From: an uncultured Rhodospirillales bacterium
GTDB lineage: Bacteria; Pseudomonadota; Alphaproteobacteria; Rhodospirillales; 2-02-FULL-58-16
Length of the DNA stretch: 5,726 nt
Direction of reading: 5' to 3'
NCBI GenBank assembly: GCA_913053795.1
Contig: CAJXGZ010000155.1
Location: 1-5,726, forward strand
Shown: positions 1-5,726 of the stretch, one piece after another
Position numbering within the stretch: the stretch's first letter is position 1
Layout: each line of letters opens with the position of its first letter
Program-made: the position numbers and the translations under genes
The notes under the pieces: generated by a model
Told to the model about the DNA's origin: nothing
What the model saw: the letters and a program-made list of their open reading frames with translations, nothing else
Database searches by the model: none

Positions 1-1551
1 CTCGCCACCATCCTCGACGGGTTCCTCGGTGGGTTCCTCGTCGGGGAACCAGTGGGCGCGGGCGGCCATGATGATTTCATCGGCTTTTGCTTGAGTTAGG
101 CCGCAATCGGGGGCGATTTCCATCAACTCGTCACCGGCAAGATCCGCCAAATCATCGCGAGTCTTTATTTTTTTCTCGCCAAGAGCCACCAGCAACACCG
201 GGGTCATTCCCTCAACTTCGGCCAAATCTTCAGTCACGCCTAATTTCTGACGGCGGCGCGTAAGCTCCTCATCACGGCTGGTGATGAAAGTGCGGGCGCG
301 CTCCCTCAGTTCGTTGGCCACTTCTTCGTCAAAGCCCTCAATGCCGCACAGATCCTCGAAGGGCACGAAGGCCACCTCCTCCACCGTTGAAAATCCCTCG
401 GCGACCAACAGGTGGGCGATAACATCATCCACATCCAGGACTTCGATCAACATCTGTGAGCGGTTGACGAACTCCTCGTTTCGACGCTCCGATTCCTCGG
501 CCTCGGTCAGGATGTCGATGTCCCATCCCGAAAGCTGGGAGGCCAAACGCACGTTTTGTCCGCGTCTGCCGATGGCGAGGCTGAGCTGCTCATCGGGCAC
601 CACCACCTCGATGCGGTTGGCCGCTTCGTCCAGAACCACCTTGGCGACCTCGGCGGGGGCCAGGGCGTTGACGATAAAGGTGGCGGGATCGGGCGACCAC
701 TGAATGATGTCGATTTTTTCGCCCTGAAGTTCGCCGACCACGGCTTGAACGCGCGACCCGCGCATGCCGATGCAGGGGCCGACGGGATCGATGCTCGAAT
801 CGTGAGAGACGACGGCGATCTTGGCGCGCGAGCCAGGGTCCCTGGCCACCGCCATGATTTCTATGATGCCGTCATAAATTTCGGGCACTTCCTGGGCGAA
901 AAGCTTGACCATGAACTGGGGGTGCGTCCTGGACAGGAAAATCTGCGGACCGCGCGGTTCATCGCGCACGTCGACGATATAAGCGCGCACCCGGTCGCTA
1001 TTGGAAAAATGCTCGCGCGGGATGGCTTCGTCGCGGCGAAGCAATGCCTCGGCGCGCCCCAGATCAACGATGATGTTGCCGAATTCGATCCGCTTGACCA
1101 AGCCGTTGACCACTTCACCGGCGCGGTCCTTGTATTCCTCATACTGGCGCTGACGTTCGGCTTCGCGCACTTTCTGCACGATAACCTGCTTGGCGGTCTG
1201 CGCGGCGATGCGCCCGAAATCTATGGGCGGCAGGTCGTCCACCAGAAAGTCGCCGACCTTCGCGTCTTTCTTGGTTTTGAGGGCTTCTTCAAGGATAATC
1301 TGCGTGACCTCGGGCTCCGCATCATCGATTTCCTCAACCACCTTGATGTAGCGCGCAAGCGAAATCTCGCCGCTCTTACGATCGATAACGGCGCGAATGT
1401 CGTGCTCGTGACCATACTTTGAGCATCCGGCCTTTTGAATGGCCTGCTCCATGGCTTCCAGGACCTCGTCCTGTTCAATCCCCTTATCGCGCGCGACGGT
1501 TTCCGCCACTTGCAATAATTCGGGACGCGCGTGAACCGCATCTATTTCCAT
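1..1551 (-). CDS. nusA: Transcription termination/antitermination factor NusA (3' end cut by window edge)
   Basis: NusA binds RNA polymerase and nascent RNA and modulates pausing, intrinsic termination and antitermination in the cytoplasm. The 517 residues visible run from ATG at 1551 to the left edge without a stop, close to full family length, so only a short acidic tail is probably missing. Visible domains: N-terminal RNAP-binding domain (about 1-130, starting MEIDAVHARPELLQVAETVA), S1 domain (about 135-200), KH1 (about 230-300, with IDPVGPCIGMRGSRVQAVV and GMRG at 262-265), KH2 (about 302-345, with LAIGRRGQNVRLAS), then two helical C-terminal repeats (about 365-430 and 438-500) and an acidic tail (DEEPTEEPVEDGGE). 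It lies 46 bases after rimP and is probably cotranscribed with it. No good Shine-Dalgarno precedes the ATG; AGGA at 1569-1572 is 17 bases away. The ATG is chosen because the canonical NusA N-terminus begins there. Identification is secure. Confidence 0.97.
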   Translation of the reverse strand, partial: MEIDAVHARPELLQVAETVARDKGIEQDEVLEAMEQAIQKAGCSKYGHEHDIRAVIDRKSGEISLARYIKVVEEIDDAEPEVTQIILEEALKTKKDAKVGDFLVDDLPPIDFGRIAAQTAKQVIVQKVREAERQRQYEEYKDRAGEVVNGLVKRIEFGNIIVDLGRAEALLRRDEAIPREHFSNSDRVRAYIVDVRDEPRGPQIFLSRTHPQFMVKLFAQEVPEIYDGIIEIMAVARDPGSRAKIAVVSHDSSIDPVGPCIGMRGSRVQAVVGELQGEKIDIIQWSPDPATFIVNALAPAEVAKVVLDEAANRIEVVVPDEQLSLAIGRRGQNVRLASQLSGWDIDILTEAEESERRNEEFVNRSQMLIEVLDVDDVIAHLLVAEGFSTVEEVAFVPFEDLCGIEGFDEEVANELRERARTFITSRDEELTRRRQKLGVTEDLAEVEGMTPVLLVALGEKKIKTRDDLADLAGDELMEIAPDCGLTQAKADEIIMAARAHWFPDEEPTEEPVEDGGE

Positions 1552-1597
1552 AATCGTTTCGCTTACTATCCTTTTGGCTATAACTTATTGTTTCAAC

Positions 1598-2080
1598 TTA
1601 TTTTTTCTCCGGCGCCGCGATCAGTTCATCGGTCAAGACCAGCTTTGCCCGGCGTATGTCCTGAAACGGCAATTCCACGGCGCCTTCCGCCATTTTCATT
1701 CTTACTGTTTCGCCTTCAACGCCAAGCAGTCGTCCCTTGAAGCGCTTACGGCCGTCAATAAGCCGATCCATCTCCACCTTGGCTTCGTAACCGGCGAAGC
1801 GTTCGAAATCTCCAATCCGCACCAAGGGCCGATCTATGCCCGGCGAACTAACCTCCAGGGCGTACGTCCCGGAAATAGAGTCCTCCACATCGAGAACGGC
1901 GGAAACGGCCCGACTGATCTCGGCGCAATCGTCCACCAACATCGCGCCGCCGTCCCGGCGCTCCGCCATGATCCGCAGAATCCGCTTTTCCTTACCGAGA
2001 AGCTGAATCCGCACAATTTCGAAACCCATGGCTTCGATGGCCGGCGAGATGAGCCGCTCGACGCGGCTGGACAAGTCCAT
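1598..2080 (-). CDS. rimP: Ribosome maturation factor RimP
   Basis: RimP (160 aa) is a cytoplasmic assembly factor needed for maturation of the 30S ribosomal subunit. The N-terminal alpha/beta domain spans about residues 1-88 and contains the hallmark YALEVSSPGIDRPL at 73-86. The SH3-like C-terminal domain follows at about 89-150 (KRFKGRLLG, then ELPFQDIRRAKLVLTDE). Length is usual for the family. The start is well fixed: an in-frame TGA sits at 2090-2092, only three codons upstream of the ATG at 2078-2080, and MDLSSRVERLISPAIEAMGFEI matches typical N-termini. The gene is followed after 46 bases by nusA, the near-universal rimP-nusA pairing. It lies downstream of an intrinsic terminator, so it probably has its own promoter; the Shine-Dalgarno is weak. 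Confidence 0.96.
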   Translation of the reverse strand: MDLSSRVERLISPAIEAMGFEIVRIQLLGKEKRILRIMAERRDGGAMLVDDCAEISRAVSAVLDVEDSISGTYALEVSSPGIDRPLVRIGDFERFAGYEAKVEMDRLIDGRKRFKGRLLGVEGETVRMKMAEGAVELPFQDIRRAKLVLTDELIAAPEKK

Positions 2081-2109
2081 GGTGTCGTCTCAAACCCATC
2101 ACAAGGCCC

Positions 2110-2138
2110 AAAATATCGAAACCTCAAGCCCAAAACAA
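2110..2138 (-). promoter_or_regulatory. Candidate promoter for rimP-nusA
   Basis: A TTGTTT element (2133-2138), a 17-base spacer and TATTTT (2110-2115) lie between the terminator and rimP. They would start RNA near 2103, about 23 bases before the ATG. The -35 matches only the first three consensus bases and falls inside the terminator's T-tract, so the match may be chance. Some promoter is expected here because the terminator just upstream separates rimP from trmB. Confidence 0.3.
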
Positions 2139-2159
2139 AAGGCGGGCCGCAGGCCCACC
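2132..2159 (-). terminator. Intrinsic terminator between trmB and rimP
   Basis: On the minus strand GGTGGGCC (2152-2159), loop TGC and GGCCCGCC (2141-2148) form an 8-bp stem (one G-U pair), followed at once by TTTTGTTTT (2132-2140). This is a standard rho-independent layout. It lies about 100 bases past the trmB stop and 52 bases before rimP. It most simply ends the metK-trmB transcript; it could also act as an attenuator if rimP is transcribed from further upstream. On the plus strand no T-run follows the stem, so it is one-directional. Confidence 0.85.
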
Positions 2160-2219
2160 CCTTTCAAACCATCGATTGCAACGCCGAGCCAAACGAGATC
2201 ACGTAATAAAACGTTGGCG

Positions 2220-2249
2220 TATATATAACTTTTGTTGCGCTATACACAA
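2220..2249 (-). promoter_or_regulatory. Weak candidate promoter in the AT-rich trmB-rimP spacer
   Basis: TTGTGT (2244-2249) and a TATATATA run (2220-2227) are spaced 16-18 bases apart on the minus strand, inside a distinctly AT-rich patch right after the trmB stop. RNA started here would meet the terminator at 2132-2159 after about 80 bases. It would be either a terminated leader for rimP-nusA or a short RNA. The -35 is poor; the call rests mostly on the TATATA box and the base composition. Confidence 0.25.
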
Positions 2250-2262
2250 GCGTTATTACGCA

Positions 2263-3044
2263 TCAGCGGGGCGCCCGCTGGAATTGGAGGTAGACGCAAG
2301 CGCGCCCCTGCTCCAGCGCTTTTTTTTCATAACGGGTTTCAAACCAATCATCCCGGCGGCGGCGCCAATCGCCTGGTCCCTCGGCCAACCACGAGAAGCA
2401 CGGATGGCGGAGGATATGCTCAAGCGTCCATCTGACATAGCCCATGTGATCGCTGGCGAAACGCAGAACCGCGCCATTCTTCAAGATACGGGCAAGTTCA
2501 TCGAGACTTTCCGTATTGATGAAACGGCGTCCATGATGCCTTTTCTTGGGCCACGGATCGGCGAAAAGCACGAACATCCGGCCGATGCTGGCGTCGGGCA
2601 GAACGTCGAACAAAAGGCGCGCGTCATCATCGAAAATCCGAATATTGGAAAGGCTTTCCTCTTGAGTGCGGGCCTCTTGAGTGCGGGCCTCTTGAATGCG
2701 GGCGAGCAGGCCGGCGACGCCGTTGACGAAAGGCTCACACCCGATCATGCCGATGTCCGGATGGGCGCGCGCCTGCTTCGCCAAATGCTCGCCGCCGCCG
2801 AAACCCACTTCCAGCCAAATGTCCTTTTGAGGGCCGTTGAACAGGGCCTCCATATGGAGGACTCCGCCGCCCCCAGGCCCAGGCCCAGGCGTGGACGCGG
2901 GCCCAGGCGTGGACGCGGGCCCAGGCGTGGACGCGGGCATGACCGGACGCAAGCCCGGCAGCAGGTTGTTCAAGAGTTCAAGCCGGCCCTTGCGCAGTTT
3001 ACGCCCGCGACGGCGGCCATAGGATCGAAGGCGGTCAGCGCCAG

Positions 3045-3048
<4 letters not shown>
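2263..3048 (-). CDS. trmB: tRNA (guanine-N7-)-methyltransferase TrmB, with two tandem-repeat inserts
   Basis: TrmB methylates N7 of G46 in tRNA variable loops using SAM. The 261-aa product has the N-terminal YGRRRGRKLR (10-19), the SAM-binding loop WLEVGFGGGEHL (78-89), GCEPFVNGV (103-111), DDDAR (140-144), the signature DPWPKKRHH (164-172), ASDH (198-201) and the C-terminal TRYEKKA (238-244), so all expected motifs are intact. It is longer than usual (about 220-240 aa) because of two repeat inserts: PASTPG x3 plus a Pro/Gly tail (about 38-62) and ARxQE x3 (about 116-130). The start is TTG at 3046-3048. Its last two bases are the first two of the metK stop TGA (overlap TTGA), suggesting translational coupling. 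An in-frame TAA at 3058-3060 leaves no other usual start codon upstream, and the next ATG (2938-2940) would remove the conserved N-terminus. Ends before an AT-rich spacer and terminator. Confidence 0.95.
2659..2703. repeat. 15-bp tandem repeat x3 inside trmB
   Basis: Unit CTCTTGAGTGCGGGC on the plus strand, at 2659-2673, 2674-2688 and 2689-2703. The first two copies are identical and the third has one change (A at 2696). In TrmB it encodes ARTQE twice and ARIQE once, extending the loop or helix between GVAGLLARIQE and the LSNIRIFDDDAR strand. The unit is a multiple of three, so copy-number change keeps the frame. Confidence 0.95.
2872..2936. repeat. 18-bp tandem repeat x3 plus 6-bp repeats inside trmB
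   Basis: Unit GCCCAGGCGTGGACGCGG is present three times with no mismatches at 2883-2900, 2901-2918 and 2919-2936. It abuts three copies of CCCAGG (2872-2889; the last overlaps the first 18-bp unit). On the coding strand this gives PASTPG three times followed by PGPGGGG, a Pro/Gly-rich linker near TrmB residues 38-62, between the basic N-terminal segment and the SAM-binding Rossmann core. Perfect copies suggest recent expansion. Confidence 0.95.
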
Positions 3049-4211
<1,163 letters not shown>

Positions 4212-4218
4212 GTCAAAA

Positions 4219-4224
4219 CCCTCC
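4219..4224 (-). promoter_or_regulatory. metK ribosome binding site
   Basis: GGAGGG on the minus strand with a 7-base spacer to the GTG start at 4211. It is the strongest Shine-Dalgarno in the window and decides the metK start against the upstream TTG. It overlaps one arm of the palindrome CCAATATTGG and can pair with CCCTC at 4251-4255. Confidence 0.85.
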
Positions 4225-4249
4225 AATATTGGTTCTTGTCCAATTGGAC
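4223..4249. repeat. Two adjacent perfect palindromes at the metK ribosome binding site
   Basis: CCAATATTGG (4223-4232) and GTCCAATTGGAC (4238-4249) are both perfect palindromes. They share the half-site CCAAT/ATTGG and their centres are 16 bp apart. They could be paired operator sites for a dimeric DNA-binding protein, with the XRE protein encoded next door as one candidate, or alternative arms of an mRNA structure controlling metK translation. The role is inferred; the symmetry is directly visible. Confidence 0.5.
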
Positions 4250-4386
4250 CGAGGGCGTCAACGGTGGAAAAACCCAACCAAGCCCACTTAGCGCCTTTTT
4301 TATCGTGGTGGCAAGTAGTCCAAATCCGTCCACGGCCACCATCCGAAAAAGAGAACGGCGGCGGCTCTTTTGTTCAAGCTTTCACT

Positions 4387-4419
4387 CCAGCGACAAGGAA
4401 TGCGATTAGTTGTCGCTGG
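4387..4419. repeat. 10-bp perfect inverted repeat spanning the regulator stop codon
   Basis: CCAGCGACAA (4387-4396) and TTGTCGCTGG (4410-4419) form a perfect 10-bp stem with a 13-base loop holding the stop TAA (4406-4408) of the XRE gene. No T-run follows on either strand, so it is not a standard intrinsic terminator. It could be a 3'-end stabiliser or processing site between the regulator and metK messages, or a weak or factor-assisted terminator. Confidence 0.6.
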
Positions 4420-4897
4420 CGGAAGACGCCAGTGACTTTGTCAGCTCGAAAAGACGCTTGCGCACCTTGGGATCGGTAATCCGGTAGTACGCCTGCACCA
4501 AATCAAGGGTTTCCGCCCTGGAAAGGGGATCGGGATCGAAAGGCGTCTGTCCTTGATCGCTCAAGCCGGGACCGTAGGGTTCGGCGGCGATCACGGCGTC
4601 GGACATATCGTCAAAGAAAAACGATACCGGGACGTCAAGAATCCGGCTCAGTTCATGAAGGCGGCTGGCGCCGATGCGATTGGCCCCACGTTCGTACTTC
4701 TGGATTTGCTGGAACGTCAACTTAACGGCGTCGCCAAGCTTTTCCTGGCTCATGCCAAGCAAGGTGCGGCGCAGCCTAACCCGGCTTCCCACATGGATGT
4801 CAACCGGCCTGGGCGTTCCCGTGGGCCAACGTTTTTCCCTGCGGGCGCCATGGCGCAGATGCCCTTTTTTTCCCGAAGAAGCTGCCTGATTCATCAT
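4406..4897 (-). CDS. XRE-family helix-turn-helix transcriptional regulator
   Basis: A 163-aa cytoplasmic DNA-binding protein. Residues 1-30 are a basic, probably disordered extension (GKKGHLRHGARREKR). The Cro/C1-type HTH spans about 34-93, with IHVGSRVRLRRTLLGMSQEKLG, recognition region LTFQQIQKYERGANRIGASRL and the following LDVPVSFFFDD. The C-terminal part (about 125-158) is helical, ETLDLVQAYYRITDPKVRKRLFELTKSLA, perhaps for dimerisation. This type is widespread in alphaproteobacteria, often beside metK; the Sinorhizobium PhrR protein is a relative as I recall, but I do not assign the name. The start is ATG at 4895-4897, with a second ATG directly after it and a purine-rich but weak ribosome binding site (AGAGAAAGA). 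A promoter candidate lies upstream. The target is unknown; control of metK or itself is inferred only from position. Confidence 0.92.
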   Translation of the reverse strand: MMNQAASSGKKGHLRHGARREKRWPTGTPRPVDIHVGSRVRLRRTLLGMSQEKLGDAVKLTFQQIQKYERGANRIGASRLHELSRILDVPVSFFFDDMSDAVIAAEPYGPGLSDQGQTPFDPDPLSRAETLDLVQAYYRITDPKVRKRLFELTKSLASSASDN

Positions 4898-4954
4898 TTT
4901 ATCTTTCTCTTTTTATTCCGGAAACAGGTTGGCGAAACGACATAAAGCGACTTA

Positions 4955-4983
4955 ATCTTAACGCTAGGGTTTCAGCCGTTCAA
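4955..4983 (-). promoter_or_regulatory. Candidate promoter for the XRE regulator (and possibly metK-trmB)
   Basis: TTGAAC (4978-4983), a 17-base spacer and TAAGAT (4955-4960) on the minus strand fit a housekeeping sigma promoter, four of six matches in each box. The start would fall near 4948, giving a leader of about 50 bases. An overlapping TTGACC (4984-4989) is a better -35 but pairs with a poorer -10 (TAGCGT, 4961-4966). A small palindrome TTCCGGAA (4916-4923) lies in the predicted leader. Confidence 0.45.
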
Positions 4984-5053
4984 GGTCAATATCGGCATTA
5001 AAACCGGGTGATGCAAGGCTTAAGTGGACATTATGAACGAACCACACATTTTT

Positions 5054-5726
5054 TTATGAGGTTTCCCGGCGCGGCCCCGGCGAAAAAAGGCCCGCTACAA
5101 GAATTAAAAACAGGATCGGCAAAACTGTCCAATCGCCAAAACGGCCATAGAGCGTCGGGCTTTGCAGATGGACCGGCAAGCCGCTGTCCACAACCCCTTC
5201 AAGCCCAAGGCCCAGGCTGGCCCGGGTGCGCCCATAGGCGTCGACCACCGCCGAAATCCCGGTGTTCGCCACCCTGACCAAGGGCAATCCTTCCTCCACC
5301 GCGCGCATGCGGGCGGCGGCGAAGTGCTGATAAGGGCCGGACGAACGGCCGTACCATCCGTCATTGGTGATATTGAGAATCCACGATGGGCGGCGCTCCC
5401 GGTCCACCACTTTTCCCGGGAAAATGACCTCATAGCAAATCAAGGGACTGACCGGCGGCAGCCCCGGAAGGTCGAGGGTTACGAGGCCCTTCCCCGGCGT
5501 AAAATCGCCGCGCCCGGCGGTGAGTTTCGAAAAAGACAACAACTCGCGAAACGGAACGTACTCGCCGAAGGGCACCAAGTGGAACTTATTGTAGGACCCC
5601 ACGACCTTTCCCTTGGGGGTAATGGCGTGAAGGCTGTTCCAAACCCTAAAAGGCTTGACCCCGCGTCGGGTGGTTCGGGGCGCGCCGGTGATTATCAGGC
5701 CGCCCGGCGGCGCCGCCGAGCCGATG
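5054..5726 (-). CDS. lnt: Apolipoprotein N-acyltransferase Lnt (C-terminal part; 5' end beyond the window)
   Basis: Lnt adds the third acyl chain to the N-terminal cysteine of lipoproteins at the periplasmic face of the inner membrane. Only the last 223 residues are present, covering most of the nitrilase-like domain and the final membrane helix. Visible residues: NSLHAI, then YNKFHLVPFGEYVPF with the catalytic lysine (equivalent to E. coli K335) and a conserved Glu (E343 equivalent); LICYEVIFP with the nucleophile cysteine (C387 equivalent) and Glu; NITNDGWYG; RAVEEGLPLVRVANTGISAVVDAYG; and a hydrophobic segment WTVLPILFLILVAGLF near the C-terminus. The third catalytic residue (E267 equivalent) and the N-terminal helices lie outside the window. 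The frame is open to the right edge; the GTG at 5602 is internal, since conserved sequence continues upstream of it. It ends 156 bases before the XRE gene, with no clear terminator. Confidence 0.95.
   Translation of the reverse strand, partial: IGSAAPPGGLIITGAPRTTRRGVKPFRVWNSLHAITPKGKVVGSYNKFHLVPFGEYVPFRELLSFSKLTAGRGDFTPGKGLVTLDLPGLPPVSPLICYEVIFPGKVVDRERRPSWILNITNDGWYGRSSGPYQHFAAARMRAVEEGLPLVRVANTGISAVVDAYGRTRASLGLGLEGVVDSGLPVHLQSPTLYGRFGDWTVLPILFLILVAGLFSPGPRRETS

Larger units (their letters stand above)
4212..4405 (-). promoter_or_regulatory. Structured metK leader, possible cis-regulatory RNA
   Basis: These 194 bases between the regulator's stop and metK hold several inverted repeats. TGGTGGC/GCCACCA (4335-4341 with 4306-4312) has a 22-base loop. 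AAAAGAG/CTCTTTT (4365-4371 with 4347-4353) has an 11-base loop and a T-rich 3' arm. Nested GGCG/CGCC (4292-4295 with 4254-4257) and GTGG/CCAC (4284-4287 with 4264-4267) stack around one loop. CCCTC (4251-4255) can pair with GAGGG (4219-4223) of the ribosome binding site and shares two bases with the GGCG/CGCC pairing, so these two folds exclude each other. No convincing promoter was found here, so metK may be read from the regulator's promoter. I do not recognise a known SAM riboswitch class. Confidence 0.4.

Noticed and set aside
556..1422. Plus-strand open frame (288 codons) opposite nusA
   Set aside because: Antisense shadow of the NusA S1/KH region; the minus-strand frame encodes conserved NusA domains without interruption.
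2081..2262. tRNA gene ahead of rimP, as in the E. coli metY-rimP-nusA arrangement
   Set aside because: No cloverleaf, T-loop (GGTTCRA) or acceptor stem could be found in the spacer on either strand.
2872..2936. CRISPR-like repeat array
   Set aside because: The units are contiguous with no spacers and lie in frame inside trmB; they are a coding tandem repeat.
4212..4277. A 22-residue N-terminal extension of MetK from a TTG at 4277
   Set aside because: The extension has no conserved sequence, and a strong GGAGGG ribosome binding site seven bases from the GTG at 4211 fits the family N-terminus exactly.
4212..4405. Known SAM-II or SAM/SAH riboswitch upstream of metK
   Set aside because: Compared from memory only, I could not find the conserved core sequences. 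ATTGGAG at the ribosome binding site resembles the SAM/SAH 3' end, but the partner hairpin is missing. A covariance-model search would settle it.
5054..5602. A short stand-alone nitrilase-like gene starting at 5602
   Set aside because: Conserved Lnt sequence continues upstream in the same frame to the window edge, so the GTG at 5602 is an internal valine codon.

Overview
The window reads as housekeeping chromosome of an alphaproteobacterium, most likely of the Rhodospirillales/Magnetospirillum type. This rests on the gene order and on protein sequences typical of that group, such as the XRE regulator with its IHVGSRVRLRR...GMSQEKLG core next to metK. The DNA is moderately GC-rich. Every real gene lies on the minus strand, so transcription runs from high to low coordinates: lnt (C-terminal part only) -> XRE-family regulator -> metK -> trmB -> [terminator] -> rimP -> nusA (runs off the left edge).

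Region by region: 5054-5726 holds the C-terminal half of apolipoprotein N-acyltransferase, cut by the right edge. A 156-base gap (4898-5053) carries a plausible promoter for the regulator gene (4406-4897). A 194-base leader (4212-4405) rich in inverted repeats separates that gene from metK (3045-4211, S-adenosylmethionine synthetase). metK overlaps trmB (2263-3048, tRNA m7G46 methyltransferase) by four bases. The 182-base gap between trmB and rimP has a clear intrinsic terminator at 2132-2159 and possible promoters on either side. rimP (1598-2080, 30S maturation) and nusA (1-1551, transcription elongation/termination factor) follow as the start of the usual rimP-nusA-(ylxR-infB) operon.

Functionally, MetK makes the methyl donor SAM and TrmB, translated from an overlapping start, is one of its consumers. 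RimP and NusA form a separate transcription/translation unit. No mobile element, CRISPR array, RNA gene or defence system is visible.

The unusual points are local. trmB carries two separate in-frame tandem-repeat insertions (an 18-bp unit giving PASTPG and a 15-bp unit giving ARTQE) in what appear to be surface loops of an otherwise intact enzyme. The metK leader contains two adjacent perfect palindromes and a pair of mutually exclusive base pairings, one of which would mask the metK ribosome binding site. A 10-bp perfect hairpin straddles the regulator's stop codon. I see no evidence of a wholly new system; the metK leader is the best candidate for undescribed regulation.
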